DNA of 64,000 nt, taken from an uncultured Bacillota bacterium. GTDB taxonomy: Bacteria > Bacillota > Clostridia > Peptostreptococcales > Anaerovoracaceae. Position numbers and translations under genes: made by a program. Shown in pieces: positions 44,778 through 54,101 of this stretch (the first letter of the stretch is position 1; each line of letters opens with the position of its first letter). Where the stretch lies: the NCBI GenBank assembly GCA_927441425.1, contig CAKMKG010000041.1, positions 1 through 64,000 of the forward strand, written 5' to 3'. The notes beneath the pieces were generated by a model. The model made no database searches, was not told the DNA's origin, and saw only the letters and a list, made by a program, of their open reading frames with translations.

Positions 44778-46661
44778 ATGATAAAAGATGCACGAATCTT
44801 AACCGTTGACCTCACAGAAGAAAGCTATAAGGTTGAAACCTTACCGGCTGATACTTACAGAAAGTATCCCGGGGGTTCTGCTTTAGGCATGTATCTCATG
44901 TTGAGCCGCATGGATCCGGAGGTGGAACCTCTCTCGCCGGAAAACTTGCTGATTTTTTCTGTTTCACCGCTGACGGGAATACCGATCAGTGGACAAAGCA
45001 GAATGTGTGTAACGACCAAAAGTCCTTTAACCGGTACGGCCGGCGATTCTCAGGTAGGCGGGTTTATCCCGGCTCATGTCAAGGGAAACGGCTATGATTC
45101 CATTGTGATCAAGGGCAAGGCAAGTCGCCCGGTTTACCTGTTCATAGAGAAAGATAAAGTTGAAATAAAGAGTGCTGAAAAGATCTGGGGTAAAGTGACC
45201 GGCGAAGCAGAGAAGCTGATCATGGAAGACCTTGGAGATACAAAGATCGAATCCTCCATCATCGGCCCTGCCGGAGAAAACCAGGTGCTGTACGCAAGCA
45301 TCATGCATATGAGGAGTAGAGCAAACGGCAGAAACGGTGTCGGTGCAGTCATGGGTTCCAAGAACCTGAAGGCATTGGTCGTCAAGCGCCAACCTCCTGT
45401 TAAGCCGGAAGATCCTGTGGGCATGAAAACCCTCACCCTGGATATCAAGGAAAGGATTGCGGCAAATGAAGTTATGGTGGACACTGCCTTGAACGGTTCT
45501 GCCGGCGTTGTGGATTTCCATGGTGCAGAAGGATTCCTGCCAACCAACAACTGGGAAAGCGGCGTTCTGGAGGATTACATAAAAACAGCAGGATCAACGA
45601 TTACAGAAACCATACTCAAGCAGAGGGAAACCTGTTTCGGCTGTGCAATCCGGTGCAAGGGAGTCGTCGAGATACCCGGAAAAGCGGATCCTGAATATGG
45701 TGGGCCGGAATACGAGACCTGTGCCACCTTTGGTTCCTATTGCGGGAATACGGATCTGGGAGATATCTGCCTTGCCAATCAGCTTTGCAATATGTACGGG
45801 ATCGATACCATATCCTGCGGAGCGACCATTGCCTTTGCCATGGACTGCTACGAAAGAGGATTGCTCACCAAGGAACAGACCGACGGGCTGGAATTGAACT
45901 TTGGGAGAGGAGATGTATTTGAATCTCTGATCAAAAAGATTGCGTACAAGGAAGAAGGAATCGGGGCATTGCTTGCGCTGGGAAGCAAAAGGGCAGCCGC
46001 CATCATCGGAAACGGTGCGGAAGCACTGACAGTAACCAGTAAGGGGCAGGAATGGCCGGCCCATATGGTGCAGATGAAGCCGAATCTAGCGGTGAACTAC
46101 GCGGTAAACAATTTTGGAGCAGATCATCAGTCTTCCGAGCACGATCCTACACTCATGGCTGCTGATGATTCCAATGACTGGATCTGGGCCAACATGCTGG
46201 AGTCCTTTGAGAAATGTGACGCTTATGGCGTTCTGGATGCCAATAAAGCAAAATTTGCTCTTGCCACTCAGAAATTCTATTCAACCCTTGACTCGCTGTG
46301 CCTATGCCAGTTTGTCTGGGGCCCATCATGGCAACTTTATGGTCCTGCCGAACTGGTGGCGTTCTGTAAGTACGGCACGGGTTGGGATACCTCTATTCAG
46401 GAACTTCAGATGATCGGCGAACGCAGAATCAATATGATGCGTATGTTTAATGTGAAGCTCGGGTATACTAGAAAAGACGATTGTCTGCCGCCGAAAGCAT
46501 TTATAAAGATGCCAAGCGGACCGAATGAGGGCGTAGGAATCACGAAAGAAGACTTCGAAAAAGCATTGGATGCTTATTACGAATTCGCAGGCTGGGATAG
46601 AGAGACCGGAATTCCTTCCAAGGAGACGTTGACCAGGCTGGGTCTGGAATGGCTGCTTTAA
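44778..46661 (+). CDS. Aldehyde ferredoxin oxidoreductase family protein 2
   Basis: A 627-residue second AOR-family tungstoenzyme, clearly diverged from the first. Blocks: KYPGGSALGMYLMLS near 29, SGQSRMCVTTKSPLTGT near 72, NGRNGVGAVMGSKNLKALVV near 184. Cluster cysteines CFGCAIRC are at about 285-292, with a further CLCQF near 509. Its substrate need not match AOR1; the family includes aldehyde, formaldehyde, glyceraldehyde-3-phosphate and carboxylate-reducing enzymes. It has its own spacer with a dyad and GAAGGGTGGAG upstream. A MoaD-like gene follows. Confidence 0.93.
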   Translation: MIKDARILTVDLTEESYKVETLPADTYRKYPGGSALGMYLMLSRMDPEVEPLSPENLLIFSVSPLTGIPISGQSRMCVTTKSPLTGTAGDSQVGGFIPAHVKGNGYDSIVIKGKASRPVYLFIEKDKVEIKSAEKIWGKVTGEAEKLIMEDLGDTKIESSIIGPAGENQVLYASIMHMRSRANGRNGVGAVMGSKNLKALVVKRQPPVKPEDPVGMKTLTLDIKERIAANEVMVDTALNGSAGVVDFHGAEGFLPTNNWESGVLEDYIKTAGSTITETILKQRETCFGCAIRCKGVVEIPGKADPEYGGPEYETCATFGSYCGNTDLGDICLANQLCNMYGIDTISCGATIAFAMDCYERGLLTKEQTDGLELNFGRGDVFESLIKKIAYKEEGIGALLALGSKRAAAIIGNGAEALTVTSKGQEWPAHMVQMKPNLAVNYAVNNFGADHQSSEHDPTLMAADDSNDWIWANMLESFEKCDAYGVLDANKAKFALATQKFYSTLDSLCLCQFVWGPSWQLYGPAELVAFCKYGTGWDTSIQELQMIGERRINMMRMFNVKLGYTRKDDCLPPKAFIKMPSGPNEGVGITKEDFEKALDAYYEFAGWDRETGIPSKETLTRLGLEWLL

Positions 46662-46706
46662 AGGAACTTATCTTCTCTACGAGCAGCGAGGACAAGGAGA
46701 TTTGCG

Positions 46707-46943
46707 ATGTGTCATCGAACGAAGCTGAATCAGAACCAGAATACAATCAATCTAATGGTCAACAAAGAAGAAACCGTTTTGCCGGAAGGGACGTCTATGG
46801 CGCAGCTACTCAAGCTGAGAGGCATCAAATCCCGTTCCTCGGTTTGGGTTAACGGGAATCAGCTGCTGCTGGCGGAATACCCAACCTGGATCCTGCAGGA
46901 GGGTGATGTAGTAAAAATCCTGAGGGTTGTTGCAGGCGGCTGA
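46707..46943 (+). CDS. MoaD/ThiS-like beta-grasp sulfur carrier, 78 aa
   Basis: A 78-residue protein ending ILRVVAGG, with the Gly-Gly tail of activated sulfur carriers. The body (VNKEETVLPEGTSMAQLLKLRG ... VNGNQLLLAEYPTWILQEGDVVKI, blocks shortened) is ThiS/MoaD-like. The start at ATG 46707 has AAGGAGA 7 nt upstream; an extra 16-residue N-terminus precedes the core, so ATG 46755 is an alternative start. It begins 46 nt after AOR2, repeating the AOR-MoaD pairing seen upstream. Its sequence differs markedly from the first carrier, so this is not a recent tandem duplication. Confidence 0.82.
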   Translation: MCHRTKLNQNQNTINLMVNKEETVLPEGTSMAQLLKLRGIKSRSSVWVNGNQLLLAEYPTWILQEGDVVKILRVVAGG

Positions 46944-46984
46944 TTACTCACGGAACCGATTCCCTGTAACATAAAAATGAATAG

Positions 46985-47033
46985 AAGGGGGCAGTCATAA
47001 AAAGTCACAAAACTTTTTAAGGCTGCCCCCTTT
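46985..47033 (+). terminator. Terminator hairpin after AOR2-MoaD
   Basis: AAGGGGGCAG (46985-46994) pairs with CTGCCCCCTT (47023-47032). An inner AAAAAGT/ACTTTTT helix extends the structure. The T-tract is short. Confidence 0.75.
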
Positions 47034-47068
47034 GTCGACTCCTGTCATTTTGGAAAACTCAAAAAAAC

Positions 47069-47098
47069 TTGACATTAACTTTTGAAATAAATTATAAT
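47069..47098 (+). promoter_or_regulatory. Promoter of fab operon
   Basis: TTGACA (47069-47074), 18 bp, TATAAT (47093-47098): full consensus in both boxes. Confidence 0.88.
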
Positions 47099-47101
47099 AC
47101 T

Positions 47102-47126
47102 ATCAAATAGTTTGATTATCAAATTA
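47102..47126 (+). promoter_or_regulatory. FabT-like operator
   Basis: TTTGATTATCAAA (47111-47123) is a palindrome matching the FabT consensus of Firmicutes fatty-acid operons (TTTGA-N3-TCAAA). Upstream and overlapping it is a second dyad, ATCAAA-TAG-TTTGAT (47102-47116). Both sit just after the -10 box, over the transcription start, ideal for repression. The MarR-FabK fusion encoded at the operon's end is the obvious candidate ligand. Confidence 0.82.
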
Positions 47127-47179
47127 AATTTTATTATATTATTATAGGTGTGTAATGAAAAAAACAGAGGAGGTACACA

Positions 47180-48145
47180 TTGGGAGTAGCAATTATAAGA
47201 ACCGGAAAAGCATTGCCGGAATTAAAAGTAGAAAATCAAAGGCTAACAGAGATGGTTGAAACGGATAATCAATGGATTATTGACAGAACAGGCATTGAAG
47301 CGAGACATGTCGCCACAAAAGAAACCGGCTTGGATCTGGCTGTGGCGGCTGCGAAGGAAGCGATGCAGGATATGGATAAGGATTCCATCGGCCTCGTGAT
47401 TGTGGCAACCGTAACGCCGGATATGTTAGTTCCTTCTATGGGAGCATTGGTAAAACGTGCTTTGGGATTAGACAATGCCATCGCCTATGATATCAACGCC
47501 GCTTGCAGCGGATTTATTTTCGGACTCTGGAACGCAGAGGCGCTGATGAAAACCCATGGCATCCGTCGGGCGCTGGTCGTCGGCGTGGAGCGCCTAAGCC
47601 GTATTACAAACTGGGAGGACAGAGGGACCTGCATTCTGTTTGGAGATGGTGCAGGCTGTGCGGTGGTAGAGTTATTAGACAATAAGGCTGGAATTCTAAG
47701 CAGCTTTCTGAAGAACTATGACGATGTCAGTGATTGTCTTACCTGCGGAATGGAGTATTTGAAGACACCTTTTGCAGAAGATACTGAAAAAGATATGTAC
47801 CTTCGCATGAGCGGAACACAGGTCTATCGGTTCGCAGTAGGTGCAATCGAGGAAGCGATGACCGCAGTTCTTGAAAAAGCGGGAGTCAAGGCGGATGATG
47901 TAAAGTATTTTGTGCCCCATCAGGCCAATATGCGTATCATACTTTCTGCAGCCCAGCGATTCAAGCAGCCCATTGAGAAGTTTCAGGTGAACATTCAAAC
48001 CACGGGTAATGTTTCAGCAGCCAGTATCCCGATGGCATTGACGGATTTGATGAACAGCGATAAGGTTCATTCGGGAGATAAAATCATGCTGGTCGGTTTC
48101 GGCGGCGGCCTGAGTGCAGGAGCCATCCTGTTTGAGGCAGTATAA
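47180..48145 (+). CDS. fabH: Beta-ketoacyl-ACP synthase III
   Basis: A 321-residue initiating condensing enzyme of type II fatty acid synthesis. The Cys-His-Asn triad is visible: NAACSGFIFG near residue 109, PHQANMRI near 246 and TTGNVSAASIP near 275. It joins acetyl-CoA, or a branched acyl-CoA, to malonyl-ACP. The TTG start at 47180 is supported by GAGGAGG 7 nt upstream. First gene of a six-gene fab operon under a FabT-like operator. Confidence 0.95.
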   Translation: MGVAIIRTGKALPELKVENQRLTEMVETDNQWIIDRTGIEARHVATKETGLDLAVAAAKEAMQDMDKDSIGLVIVATVTPDMLVPSMGALVKRALGLDNAIAYDINAACSGFIFGLWNAEALMKTHGIRRALVVGVERLSRITNWEDRGTCILFGDGAGCAVVELLDNKAGILSSFLKNYDDVSDCLTCGMEYLKTPFAEDTEKDMYLRMSGTQVYRFAVGAIEEAMTAVLEKAGVKADDVKYFVPHQANMRIILSAAQRFKQPIEKFQVNIQTTGNVSAASIPMALTDLMNSDKVHSGDKIMLVGFGGGLSAGAILFEAV

Positions 48146-48163
48146 TAGAGGAGATTAAGAACT

Positions 48164-49129
48164 ATGGTAAATATATGTGAACTACTTGAGATAGAATATC
48201 CAATTATCCAAGGTGCAATGGCATGGATCGCGGATGCCTCCCTTGCATCCGCAGTGAGCAACGCAGGCGGCTTGGGCATTATCGCCAGCGGTAACGCTGA
48301 GGCGGAATGGGTCCGCAGTGAAATCCGCAAAACGAAGGAGATGACCCGGAAACCCTTTGGCGTCAATGTCATGCTACTCAATCCCCACGCAGAAGCGATC
48401 ATGGATGTAATCTGTGAAGAAGGCGTTCCCGTGGTGACGACAGGAGCGGGAAATCCGGGGAAATATATCCCGAAATTAAAGAGTCTCGGCATCAAGGTAA
48501 TTCCTGTTGTCGCATCGGTGGCATTAGCGGTCAGAGTGGAACGCGTTGGAGCCGATGCAGTCATTGCAGAAGGGCAAGAGGGAGGCGGCCATATTGGCGA
48601 TGCCACCACCATGGCCTTGGTGCCACAGGTTGTGGATGCTGTGAAGATTCCGGTTATCGCTGCGGGAGGCATCGCAGATGGACGGGGAATCGCCGCAGCA
48701 ATTATGCTGGGGGCAAGAGGGGTTCAGGTTGGAACCCGCTTCCTGGTAGCAAAGGAATGCACGATTTCACAGAATTATAAAGACATGATCCTAAAGGCAA
48801 AAGATACCGATACGGTGGCGACAGGACGAAGCACGGGACATCCTGTGAGAGTACTTAAGAATAAACTGGCAAGAGATATTATTGCGATGGAAAAGCGGAA
48901 TGCAGATCTATCCGAGATTGAAAAAATAGGGACAGGGGCCTTGAGAGCAGCCGTAAAAGACGGCGATGTAGTGAACGGGTCCGTTATGTCGGGCCAGATT
49001 GCCGGTCTGGTTTGCAAAGAACAGACCGCGAAAGAAATGATTGAAGAAATGTTTGAGGAGGCAAAGGCAATTTATGAAAATAGGGCTATTGTTTGCGGGG
49101 CAAGGGGCACAATACACGGGAATGGGTAA
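48164..49129 (+). CDS. fabK: Enoyl-ACP reductase II (FMN)
   Basis: A 321-residue FMN-dependent enoyl-ACP reductase, the last step of each elongation cycle. Family sequence: [25 protein letters not shown] (blocks [12 protein letters not shown] and [13 protein letters not shown]), [12 protein letters not shown] near 144 and [19 protein letters not shown] near 166. FabK replaces FabI in many Clostridia and streptococci. It ends unusually far (56 nt) inside fabD, in another frame, so the C-terminal residues may not matter for function. AGAGGAG lies upstream. Confidence 0.93.
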   Translation: MVNICELLEIEYPIIQGAMAWIADASLASAVSNAGGLGIIASGNAEAEWVRSEIRKTKEMTRKPFGVNVMLLNPHAEAIMDVICEEGVPVVTTGAGNPGKYIPKLKSLGIKVIPVVASVALAVRVERVGADAVIAEGQEGGGHIGDATTMALVPQVVDAVKIPVIAAGGIADGRGIAAAIMLGARGVQVGTRFLVAKECTISQNYKDMILKAKDTDTVATGRSTGHPVRVLKNKLARDIIAMEKRNADLSEIEKIGTGALRAAVKDGDVVNGSVMSGQIAGLVCKEQTAKEMIEEMFEEAKAIYENRAIVCGARGTIHGNG

Positions 49130-50087
49130 AAGCCTGTACGATAATTCCATAGAAGCGAAACGAATCTTTGATTCGGCTGGTCAAGAAATACAGGAATGGT
49201 GCTTTGAGGGCACAAAAGAAATTCTGAGACAGACCAATATCACCCAGCCTTGTGTCTACACCGTTTCCATGGCCGCCTATGAAGCCTTTTTAGAGGAGCT
49301 GTCCAAGTTGGACGAGGAAATGCTGAACAGGCTGGAAATGCAGGGCATGGCCGGATTCAGCCTAGGAGAATATGCGGCGCTTACAGCGGGTGGTGTGATC
49401 CAGAGCTTCGAAACAGGCTTGCATATCGTAAAGCAGAGAGGCGCCTGGATGAACGAAGCAGGAAAGAATGCGGACGGAGAAAGCATAGGAGGCATGATTG
49501 CCGCCTTCGGTGAGAGAACGCACATCTTGGAATGTGTGGAACTGTCAAGAGAAGACGGAATTCTGGAAGGGGTTAATTATAATTCTCCCGTGCAAACTGT
49601 CGTTGCGGGGGATAAGGAAGCCCTGGAACGATTCCGCCTGAAGTCCAAGGAGATGGGGCATATCAAAGCTGTTCCGTTAAGTGTCGGCACTGCATTTCAC
49701 AGCCCCATGATGGAAGTGGCTGTTCCAAAACTGCAGGAGCTGCTGCGGGCATCGGAGTTGAAAAAGCCCACCGCTAAGTTATATTCCAATGTTACGGGTA
49801 AAGATCTCACAGAGGGAATGACGGGGGATGCAGGACGTTGGATTGCTGATCTCATGGCAAATCAGACAAAGAGCCCGGTATACTGGCAGGAAACAATGGA
49901 AAACATGGTGGCAGATGGCATCAGAGCCTTTGTTGAAATCGGACCAGGAAATACGTTGTCAGGGCTGGCAAAGAAAATCGATCATGAACTGATCACGATG
50001 CGTGTGGAAGATCAGGAAACCTTAATAGAAACCATAAATACGATCAAGAGCTTGCTTGCAGGCGAGGAAACAGCGTCGGCCCAGTAA
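49074..50087 (+). CDS. fabD: Malonyl-CoA:ACP transacylase
   Basis: A 337-residue enzyme loading malonyl groups onto ACP. The N-terminus [18 protein letters not shown] is canonical and fixes the start at ATG 49074, inside fabK; earlier in-frame starts give a non-family extension. The nucleophile elbow [10 protein letters not shown] (near 95-104) and the catalytic His in [11 protein letters not shown] (near 208) are present. GAGGAGG is 12 nt upstream. The 56-nt overlap with fabK suggests coupled translation. Confidence 0.94.
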   Translation: MKIGLLFAGQGAQYTGMGKSLYDNSIEAKRIFDSAGQEIQEWCFEGTKEILRQTNITQPCVYTVSMAAYEAFLEELSKLDEEMLNRLEMQGMAGFSLGEYAALTAGGVIQSFETGLHIVKQRGAWMNEAGKNADGESIGGMIAAFGERTHILECVELSREDGILEGVNYNSPVQTVVAGDKEALERFRLKSKEMGHIKAVPLSVGTAFHSPMMEVAVPKLQELLRASELKKPTAKLYSNVTGKDLTEGMTGDAGRWIADLMANQTKSPVYWQETMENMVADGIRAFVEIGPGNTLSGLAKKIDHELITMRVEDQETLIETINTIKSLLAGEETASAQ

Positions 50088-50144
50088 AGGAATAGATACA
50101 AGATCAATTTAAAATAGTGATTAGAACCGGAAAGAGGTGTAAAA

Positions 50145-50885
50145 ATGCTGAAAGGAAAAAGTGCGGTGATCACCGGCGGAGTAAGAGGCATCGGCAAAGC
50201 GATTGCTGAGGAGTTCTGCAGACAGGGTGCCGACGTACTGCTTTGCTATCGCAGCAATGAGGATGCGGCAAAAAAGACTGCGGAAGAGCTCACACAATAC
50301 GGAACAAGGGTTGAGGTAATCAAGGGAGATGTTTCCGACCCGGATCACGCGGATGCAGCAGCGAAACTTGCAAAGGATTTGTTCGGTAAGATCGATATCC
50401 TTGTAAACAATGCAGGAATTACAAAAGATAAGCTATTGATGAGGATGACCCCTTCCGATTTTGATGAGGTGGTAAAAGCAAATCTAAACGGCAGTTTCTA
50501 TTTTCTGAATGCCATTGCACCGATCATGATCAAGCAGAAGGGCGGAAGAATCATTAATATCTCCTCCGTCGTGGGTGTCCGCGGAAATGCGGGACAAGTG
50601 AACTATAGTGCATCCAAAGCTGGAATTATTGGTATGACGCTTTCTGCCGCCAAGGAACTCGGGAAGAGAGGCATCACGGTGAACGCAATTGCACCTGGAT
50701 TGATTGAAACAGATATGACGGAAATTCTGACGGAAGAACAGAAAAAAGCAATGACGGATGCGATCAGCCTGGGAAGAGCGGGCAAAGCCTCTGATGTGGC
50801 AAATGCAGTTGCATTTTTCGCCTCCGATCAGGCTGCATATATTACAGGTCAGGTTCTTGGAGTTGACGGCGGAATGGCCATATAG
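50145..50885 (+). CDS. fabG: 3-oxoacyl-ACP reductase
   Basis: A 246-residue short-chain dehydrogenase reducing 3-oxoacyl-ACP with NADPH. Motifs: VITGGVRGIGKAIAEEF at 8-24, NNAGITKD near 89, the Ser-Tyr-Lys set in NISSVVGVRGNAGQVNYSASK near 140-160, and the C-terminal GQVLGVDGGMAI. AAGAGGTG precedes the ATG. It follows fabD by 57 nt; no acpP is found in that gap. Confidence 0.95.
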   Translation: MLKGKSAVITGGVRGIGKAIAEEFCRQGADVLLCYRSNEDAAKKTAEELTQYGTRVEVIKGDVSDPDHADAAAKLAKDLFGKIDILVNNAGITKDKLLMRMTPSDFDEVVKANLNGSFYFLNAIAPIMIKQKGGRIINISSVVGVRGNAGQVNYSASKAGIIGMTLSAAKELGKRGITVNAIAPGLIETDMTEILTEEQKKAMTDAISLGRAGKASDVANAVAFFASDQAAYITGQVLGVDGGMAI

Positions 50886-50903
50886 CAAGGAGAGAGGAAT
50901 AGT

Positions 50904-52136
50904 ATGGATAGAAGAGTAGTAATTACAGGAATGGGAGCAGTGACTCCTCTTGGAAATAACGTAAAGGATTTTTGGGAAGGGATCAAAGCGGGGAAAAATG
51001 GAATTGCCCGGATCACACATTTTGATGCTGAGTTACAGAAGGCGAAAAACGGCGGAGAAGTCAGAGACTTTGTTTTCCATGACAAAAAAGAAGCGCGAAG
51101 AAGTGATCTGTATTCCCAGTATGGCGTTACCGCAGCACTGGAAGCGATGGAGGACAGCGGACTGGTCAGCGGAGAGAACATTGATGCGGAAAGGTTGAGC
51201 GTAATGGTCGGTTCGGGAATCGGCGGAATTATGACGCTGGAAAGTGAAGTCCAAAAGGCAATGGAAAAAGGAGTCTCAAGAGTATCTCCTTTTCTGGTTA
51301 CTTCCGTCATAGGCAATATCCTGGCTGGAAATATCGCAATTGCCTGCAAGGCGAACGGAAGCTGCCTGGGAATCGTCACAGCTTGTGCAACAGGAACCCA
51401 CGCCATTGGAGAGTCTTTCCGTTTCATTAAGCACGGTTATACCGATGCGGCAATCGCAGGAGCATCGGAAGCACCTTTCGCACCGGTTTGCTTTTCCGGC
51501 TTTGCCAACATGACGGCACTGTCTACCAGAGAAGACCCAAATCGCTGCTCTACTCCTTTTGATAAGGAAAGAGACGGCTTTGTCATGGGAGAAGGCGCGG
51601 GAATATTAGTATTGGAAGAATATGAACATGCTTTAGCCAGAGGCGCGAAGATTTATGCCGAGGTTGTAGGCTATGGATCAACCTGTGACGCACATCATAT
51701 CACCATGCCGTCTCCGGAAGGAACGGGGGCTTCAAAGGCAATGGAGATGGCAATTGCTGAGGCGGGGATTCGTCCGGAAGAGGTTTCCTACATCAATGCA
51801 CATGGAACGGGGACGCCGTATAATGACTTGTTTGAAACAAGAGCCATCAAGAAGGTTTTCGGCGATGCTGCCTATAAAATCCCGGTGAGCTCCACAAAGA
51901 GCATGACGGGCCATCTGCTTGGTGCAGCCGGCGTGGTGGAAGCTATCGTCTGTGTTGAGGCCATGTTGGATGGAATCATTCCGCCAACCATCAATCTGGA
52001 GGTTCCCGATGAGGAACTGGATCTAGATTATGTTCCGAATATTGCCAGAAAGCAGGAGCTGACCTATACCCTGTCCAATTCATTGGGATTTGGCGGTCAT
52101 AATGGCTGTCTCTTGTTAAAGAGGTTTGAAAAGTGA
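50904..52136 (+). CDS. fabF: Beta-ketoacyl-ACP synthase II
   Basis: A 410-residue elongating condensing enzyme. Active-site Cys in VTACATGTHAIGES near 165, His residues in NAHGTGTPYND near 302 and STKSMTGHLLGAAG near 335, and the C-terminal NSLGFGGHNG are all in place. It has AAGGAGAG upstream and overlaps fabZ by 4 nt (GTGA). It extends acyl-ACP with malonyl-ACP. Confidence 0.96.
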   Translation: MDRRVVITGMGAVTPLGNNVKDFWEGIKAGKNGIARITHFDAELQKAKNGGEVRDFVFHDKKEARRSDLYSQYGVTAALEAMEDSGLVSGENIDAERLSVMVGSGIGGIMTLESEVQKAMEKGVSRVSPFLVTSVIGNILAGNIAIACKANGSCLGIVTACATGTHAIGESFRFIKHGYTDAAIAGASEAPFAPVCFSGFANMTALSTREDPNRCSTPFDKERDGFVMGEGAGILVLEEYEHALARGAKIYAEVVGYGSTCDAHHITMPSPEGTGASKAMEMAIAEAGIRPEEVSYINAHGTGTPYNDLFETRAIKKVFGDAAYKIPVSSTKSMTGHLLGAAGVVEAIVCVEAMLDGIIPPTINLEVPDEELDLDYVPNIARKQELTYTLSNSLGFGGHNGCLLLKRFEK

Positions 52137-52561
52137 AATTAGATAGAGAACAAATTAAGGGAATCATTCCCCACAGAGATCCATTTCTTCTCATCGATGA
52201 GATCATCGAAATGGAAGAAGGAAAACGTGTTGTTGCCATGAAGTATGTCAATGCCGACGAATATTATTTCCAGGGACATTTCCCACAGGAGAAGGTAATG
52301 CCCGGCGTATTGATTGTGGAGGCGTTGGCACAGGCCGGAGCGGTAGCCATACTATCCATGGAGGAGCATCGCGGAAAGATTGCATACTTTGGAGGCATCA
52401 AAGAGGCAAAATTCCGCCAAAAGGTCGTTCCTGGGGATACGCTTCGTCTTGAAGTGGTAATGGATCGCCTCAGGAGCAAAGCCGGATACGGAAAAGCCAT
52501 CGCATATTTAGGAGATAAAATCGCTTGTCAATGCGAGATTATGTTCGCAATCGGAGCATAG
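52133..52561 (+). CDS. fabZ: 3-hydroxyacyl-ACP dehydratase
   Basis: A 142-residue hotdog-fold dehydratase. The sequence IIPHRDPFLLIDEI (residues 10-23) and GHFPQEKVMPGVLIVEALAQ (about 44-63) contain the catalytic His and Glu. GTG start overlaps the fabF stop by 4 nt. It supplies the 2-enoyl-ACP that FabK reduces. The last biosynthetic gene before the regulator fusion. Confidence 0.95.
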   Translation: MKLDREQIKGIIPHRDPFLLIDEIIEMEEGKRVVAMKYVNADEYYFQGHFPQEKVMPGVLIVEALAQAGAVAILSMEEHRGKIAYFGGIKEAKFRQKVVPGDTLRLEVVMDRLRSKAGYGKAIAYLGDKIACQCEIMFAIGA

Positions 52562-52571
52562 GAGAACGGGC

Positions 52572-54083
52572 ATGGAGATAACAAAAAAATTGAATGATAT
52601 ACTGGTAAGCCTGTTTAACAGCGTGTTGAAGATGGAAGAGGATGCCATCAAGAGTTCTTCGAGGCACAATCTTTCCATTACAGAGGTGCATACTTTGACC
52701 GCCATCGGAGCAGGAAAGGCAAAGACCATGACTCAGGTCGCAACGAGTCTGAAAATCAGTGTGAGTACACTGACGACCGCAATCAATAAGCTGGTGGACA
52801 AAAAATACGTCAACCGTTTCCGTGTGCCTGAGGATCGCAGAATTGTGAAGATTGAATTAACAGAAGAAGGAATCGAAGCGGTGCAGGAGCATGAGGCATT
52901 CCATAACAAAATGATAGATGATGTGGTCTCTGAGCTGAAAGAGGAGGAACAGGGAATCCTGCTCCAGTCACTGGATAATCTCCACGACTTCTTTAAACGG
53001 CAGAGAATCCGAGCGATCAAAGGTGATGCGCCGATCAAGCTGATGCCGCTTGTGATGGGAGATGTCACCATTCCTGTTCCGATTTTTCAGGGAGGGATGG
53101 GGATCGGCGTTTCCTTATCCAGACTGTCCGCGGCTGCAGCCAGCTGTGGAGGAGTGGGGGTTATATCCGCCGCTCAGATCGGTTATCTGGAACCGGATTT
53201 TTATACCAATGCCAAGGAAGCAAATATCCGCGCATTGAAGAGAAATATTAGGGACGCCAAAGAAGCGATCAAGGATGTTGCGAACAAAGGACTCATTGCG
53301 GTTAACATTATGTGTGCCAGCAGGCATTATGACGAATTCGTGGAAGCTTCTGTAGAGGCAGGCGTAGATATGATCATCTCCGGTGCCGGTCTTCCGACTG
53401 CTTTGCCGGGAATTGTGAAAGATAGCAAGGTTAAGATTGTCCCCATCGTATCATCAGCAAGAGCGACCGCATTGATCATAAAAAGCTGGGCAAAAAAATA
53501 TAATCGGGTTCCCGATGCCGTTCTTTTTGAAGGTCCGAAAGCTGGAGGGCATCTGGGCTTTAAAGAAGAGCAGCTTGAGGATGCCCAGGAGCATTTTTAC
53601 GAGACCATTATGGAGATCAAAGAGGAGCTTGAGGATTTGCAGGACTGCCCATTGATCGTTGCGGGCGGCATCTATACCAAGGAAGATGTCCAAAAGGCGT
53701 TGGCGTACGGTGCCGATGGCGTACAGCTGGGTACGAGGTTTGTAACCACAGAGGAATGCGACGTCCATCCGAATTTCAAGCAAGCTTATCTGGATGCGAC
53801 AGAAGAGGACATGGTCGTAATCAAGAGCCCTGTAGGTATGCCGGGAAGAGCCATTCGAACGCCGTTTATTGATCGCGTGGAGGACGGGAGAATTCCGCCT
53901 GAGAAATGCAATCGTTGCCTGACGCCATGCAAGGTAGAAGAAGCACCGTACTGCATCACCCAGGCTTTGATCAATGCAGCCAAGGGCGATACGGAACATG
54001 GACTCGTGTTTTCGGGAAGCAATGCTTATCGGGCAACGAAGATTGAAAAGGTCGAGGATATTTTCAGGGAGCTTACAAAATAA
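52572..54083 (+). CDS. MarR-FabK/nitronate monooxygenase fusion protein
   Basis: A 503-residue two-part protein. Residues 1 to about 145 are a MarR winged-helix domain: LSITEVHTLTAIGAGKAKTM, VATSLKISVSTLTTAINKL, then RVPEDRRIVKIELTEEG as the wing. From about 155 to the end is a FabK/nitronate-monooxygenase-like FMN barrel: PVPIFQGGMGIGVSLSRL, FEGPKAGGHLGF near 318, IVAGGIYTKEDVQKAL near 360. A Cys cluster C-x2-C-x3-C-x6-C (about 446-460, CNRCLTPC ... YC) lies near the C-terminus. In frame throughout, no stop at the joint. By place it is the likely FabT-like regulator of this operon, with the barrel as candidate ligand or redox sensor. GGAG precedes the ATG. Confidence 0.88.
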   Translation: MEITKKLNDILVSLFNSVLKMEEDAIKSSSRHNLSITEVHTLTAIGAGKAKTMTQVATSLKISVSTLTTAINKLVDKKYVNRFRVPEDRRIVKIELTEEGIEAVQEHEAFHNKMIDDVVSELKEEEQGILLQSLDNLHDFFKRQRIRAIKGDAPIKLMPLVMGDVTIPVPIFQGGMGIGVSLSRLSAAAASCGGVGVISAAQIGYLEPDFYTNAKEANIRALKRNIRDAKEAIKDVANKGLIAVNIMCASRHYDEFVEASVEAGVDMIISGAGLPTALPGIVKDSKVKIVPIVSSARATALIIKSWAKKYNRVPDAVLFEGPKAGGHLGFKEEQLEDAQEHFYETIMEIKEELEDLQDCPLIVAGGIYTKEDVQKALAYGADGVQLGTRFVTTEECDVHPNFKQAYLDATEEDMVVIKSPVGMPGRAIRTPFIDRVEDGRIPPEKCNRCLTPCKVEEAPYCITQALINAAKGDTEHGLVFSGSNAYRATKIEKVEDIFRELTK

Positions 54084-54101
54084 TGAGTACGCCGATTGTA
54101 C

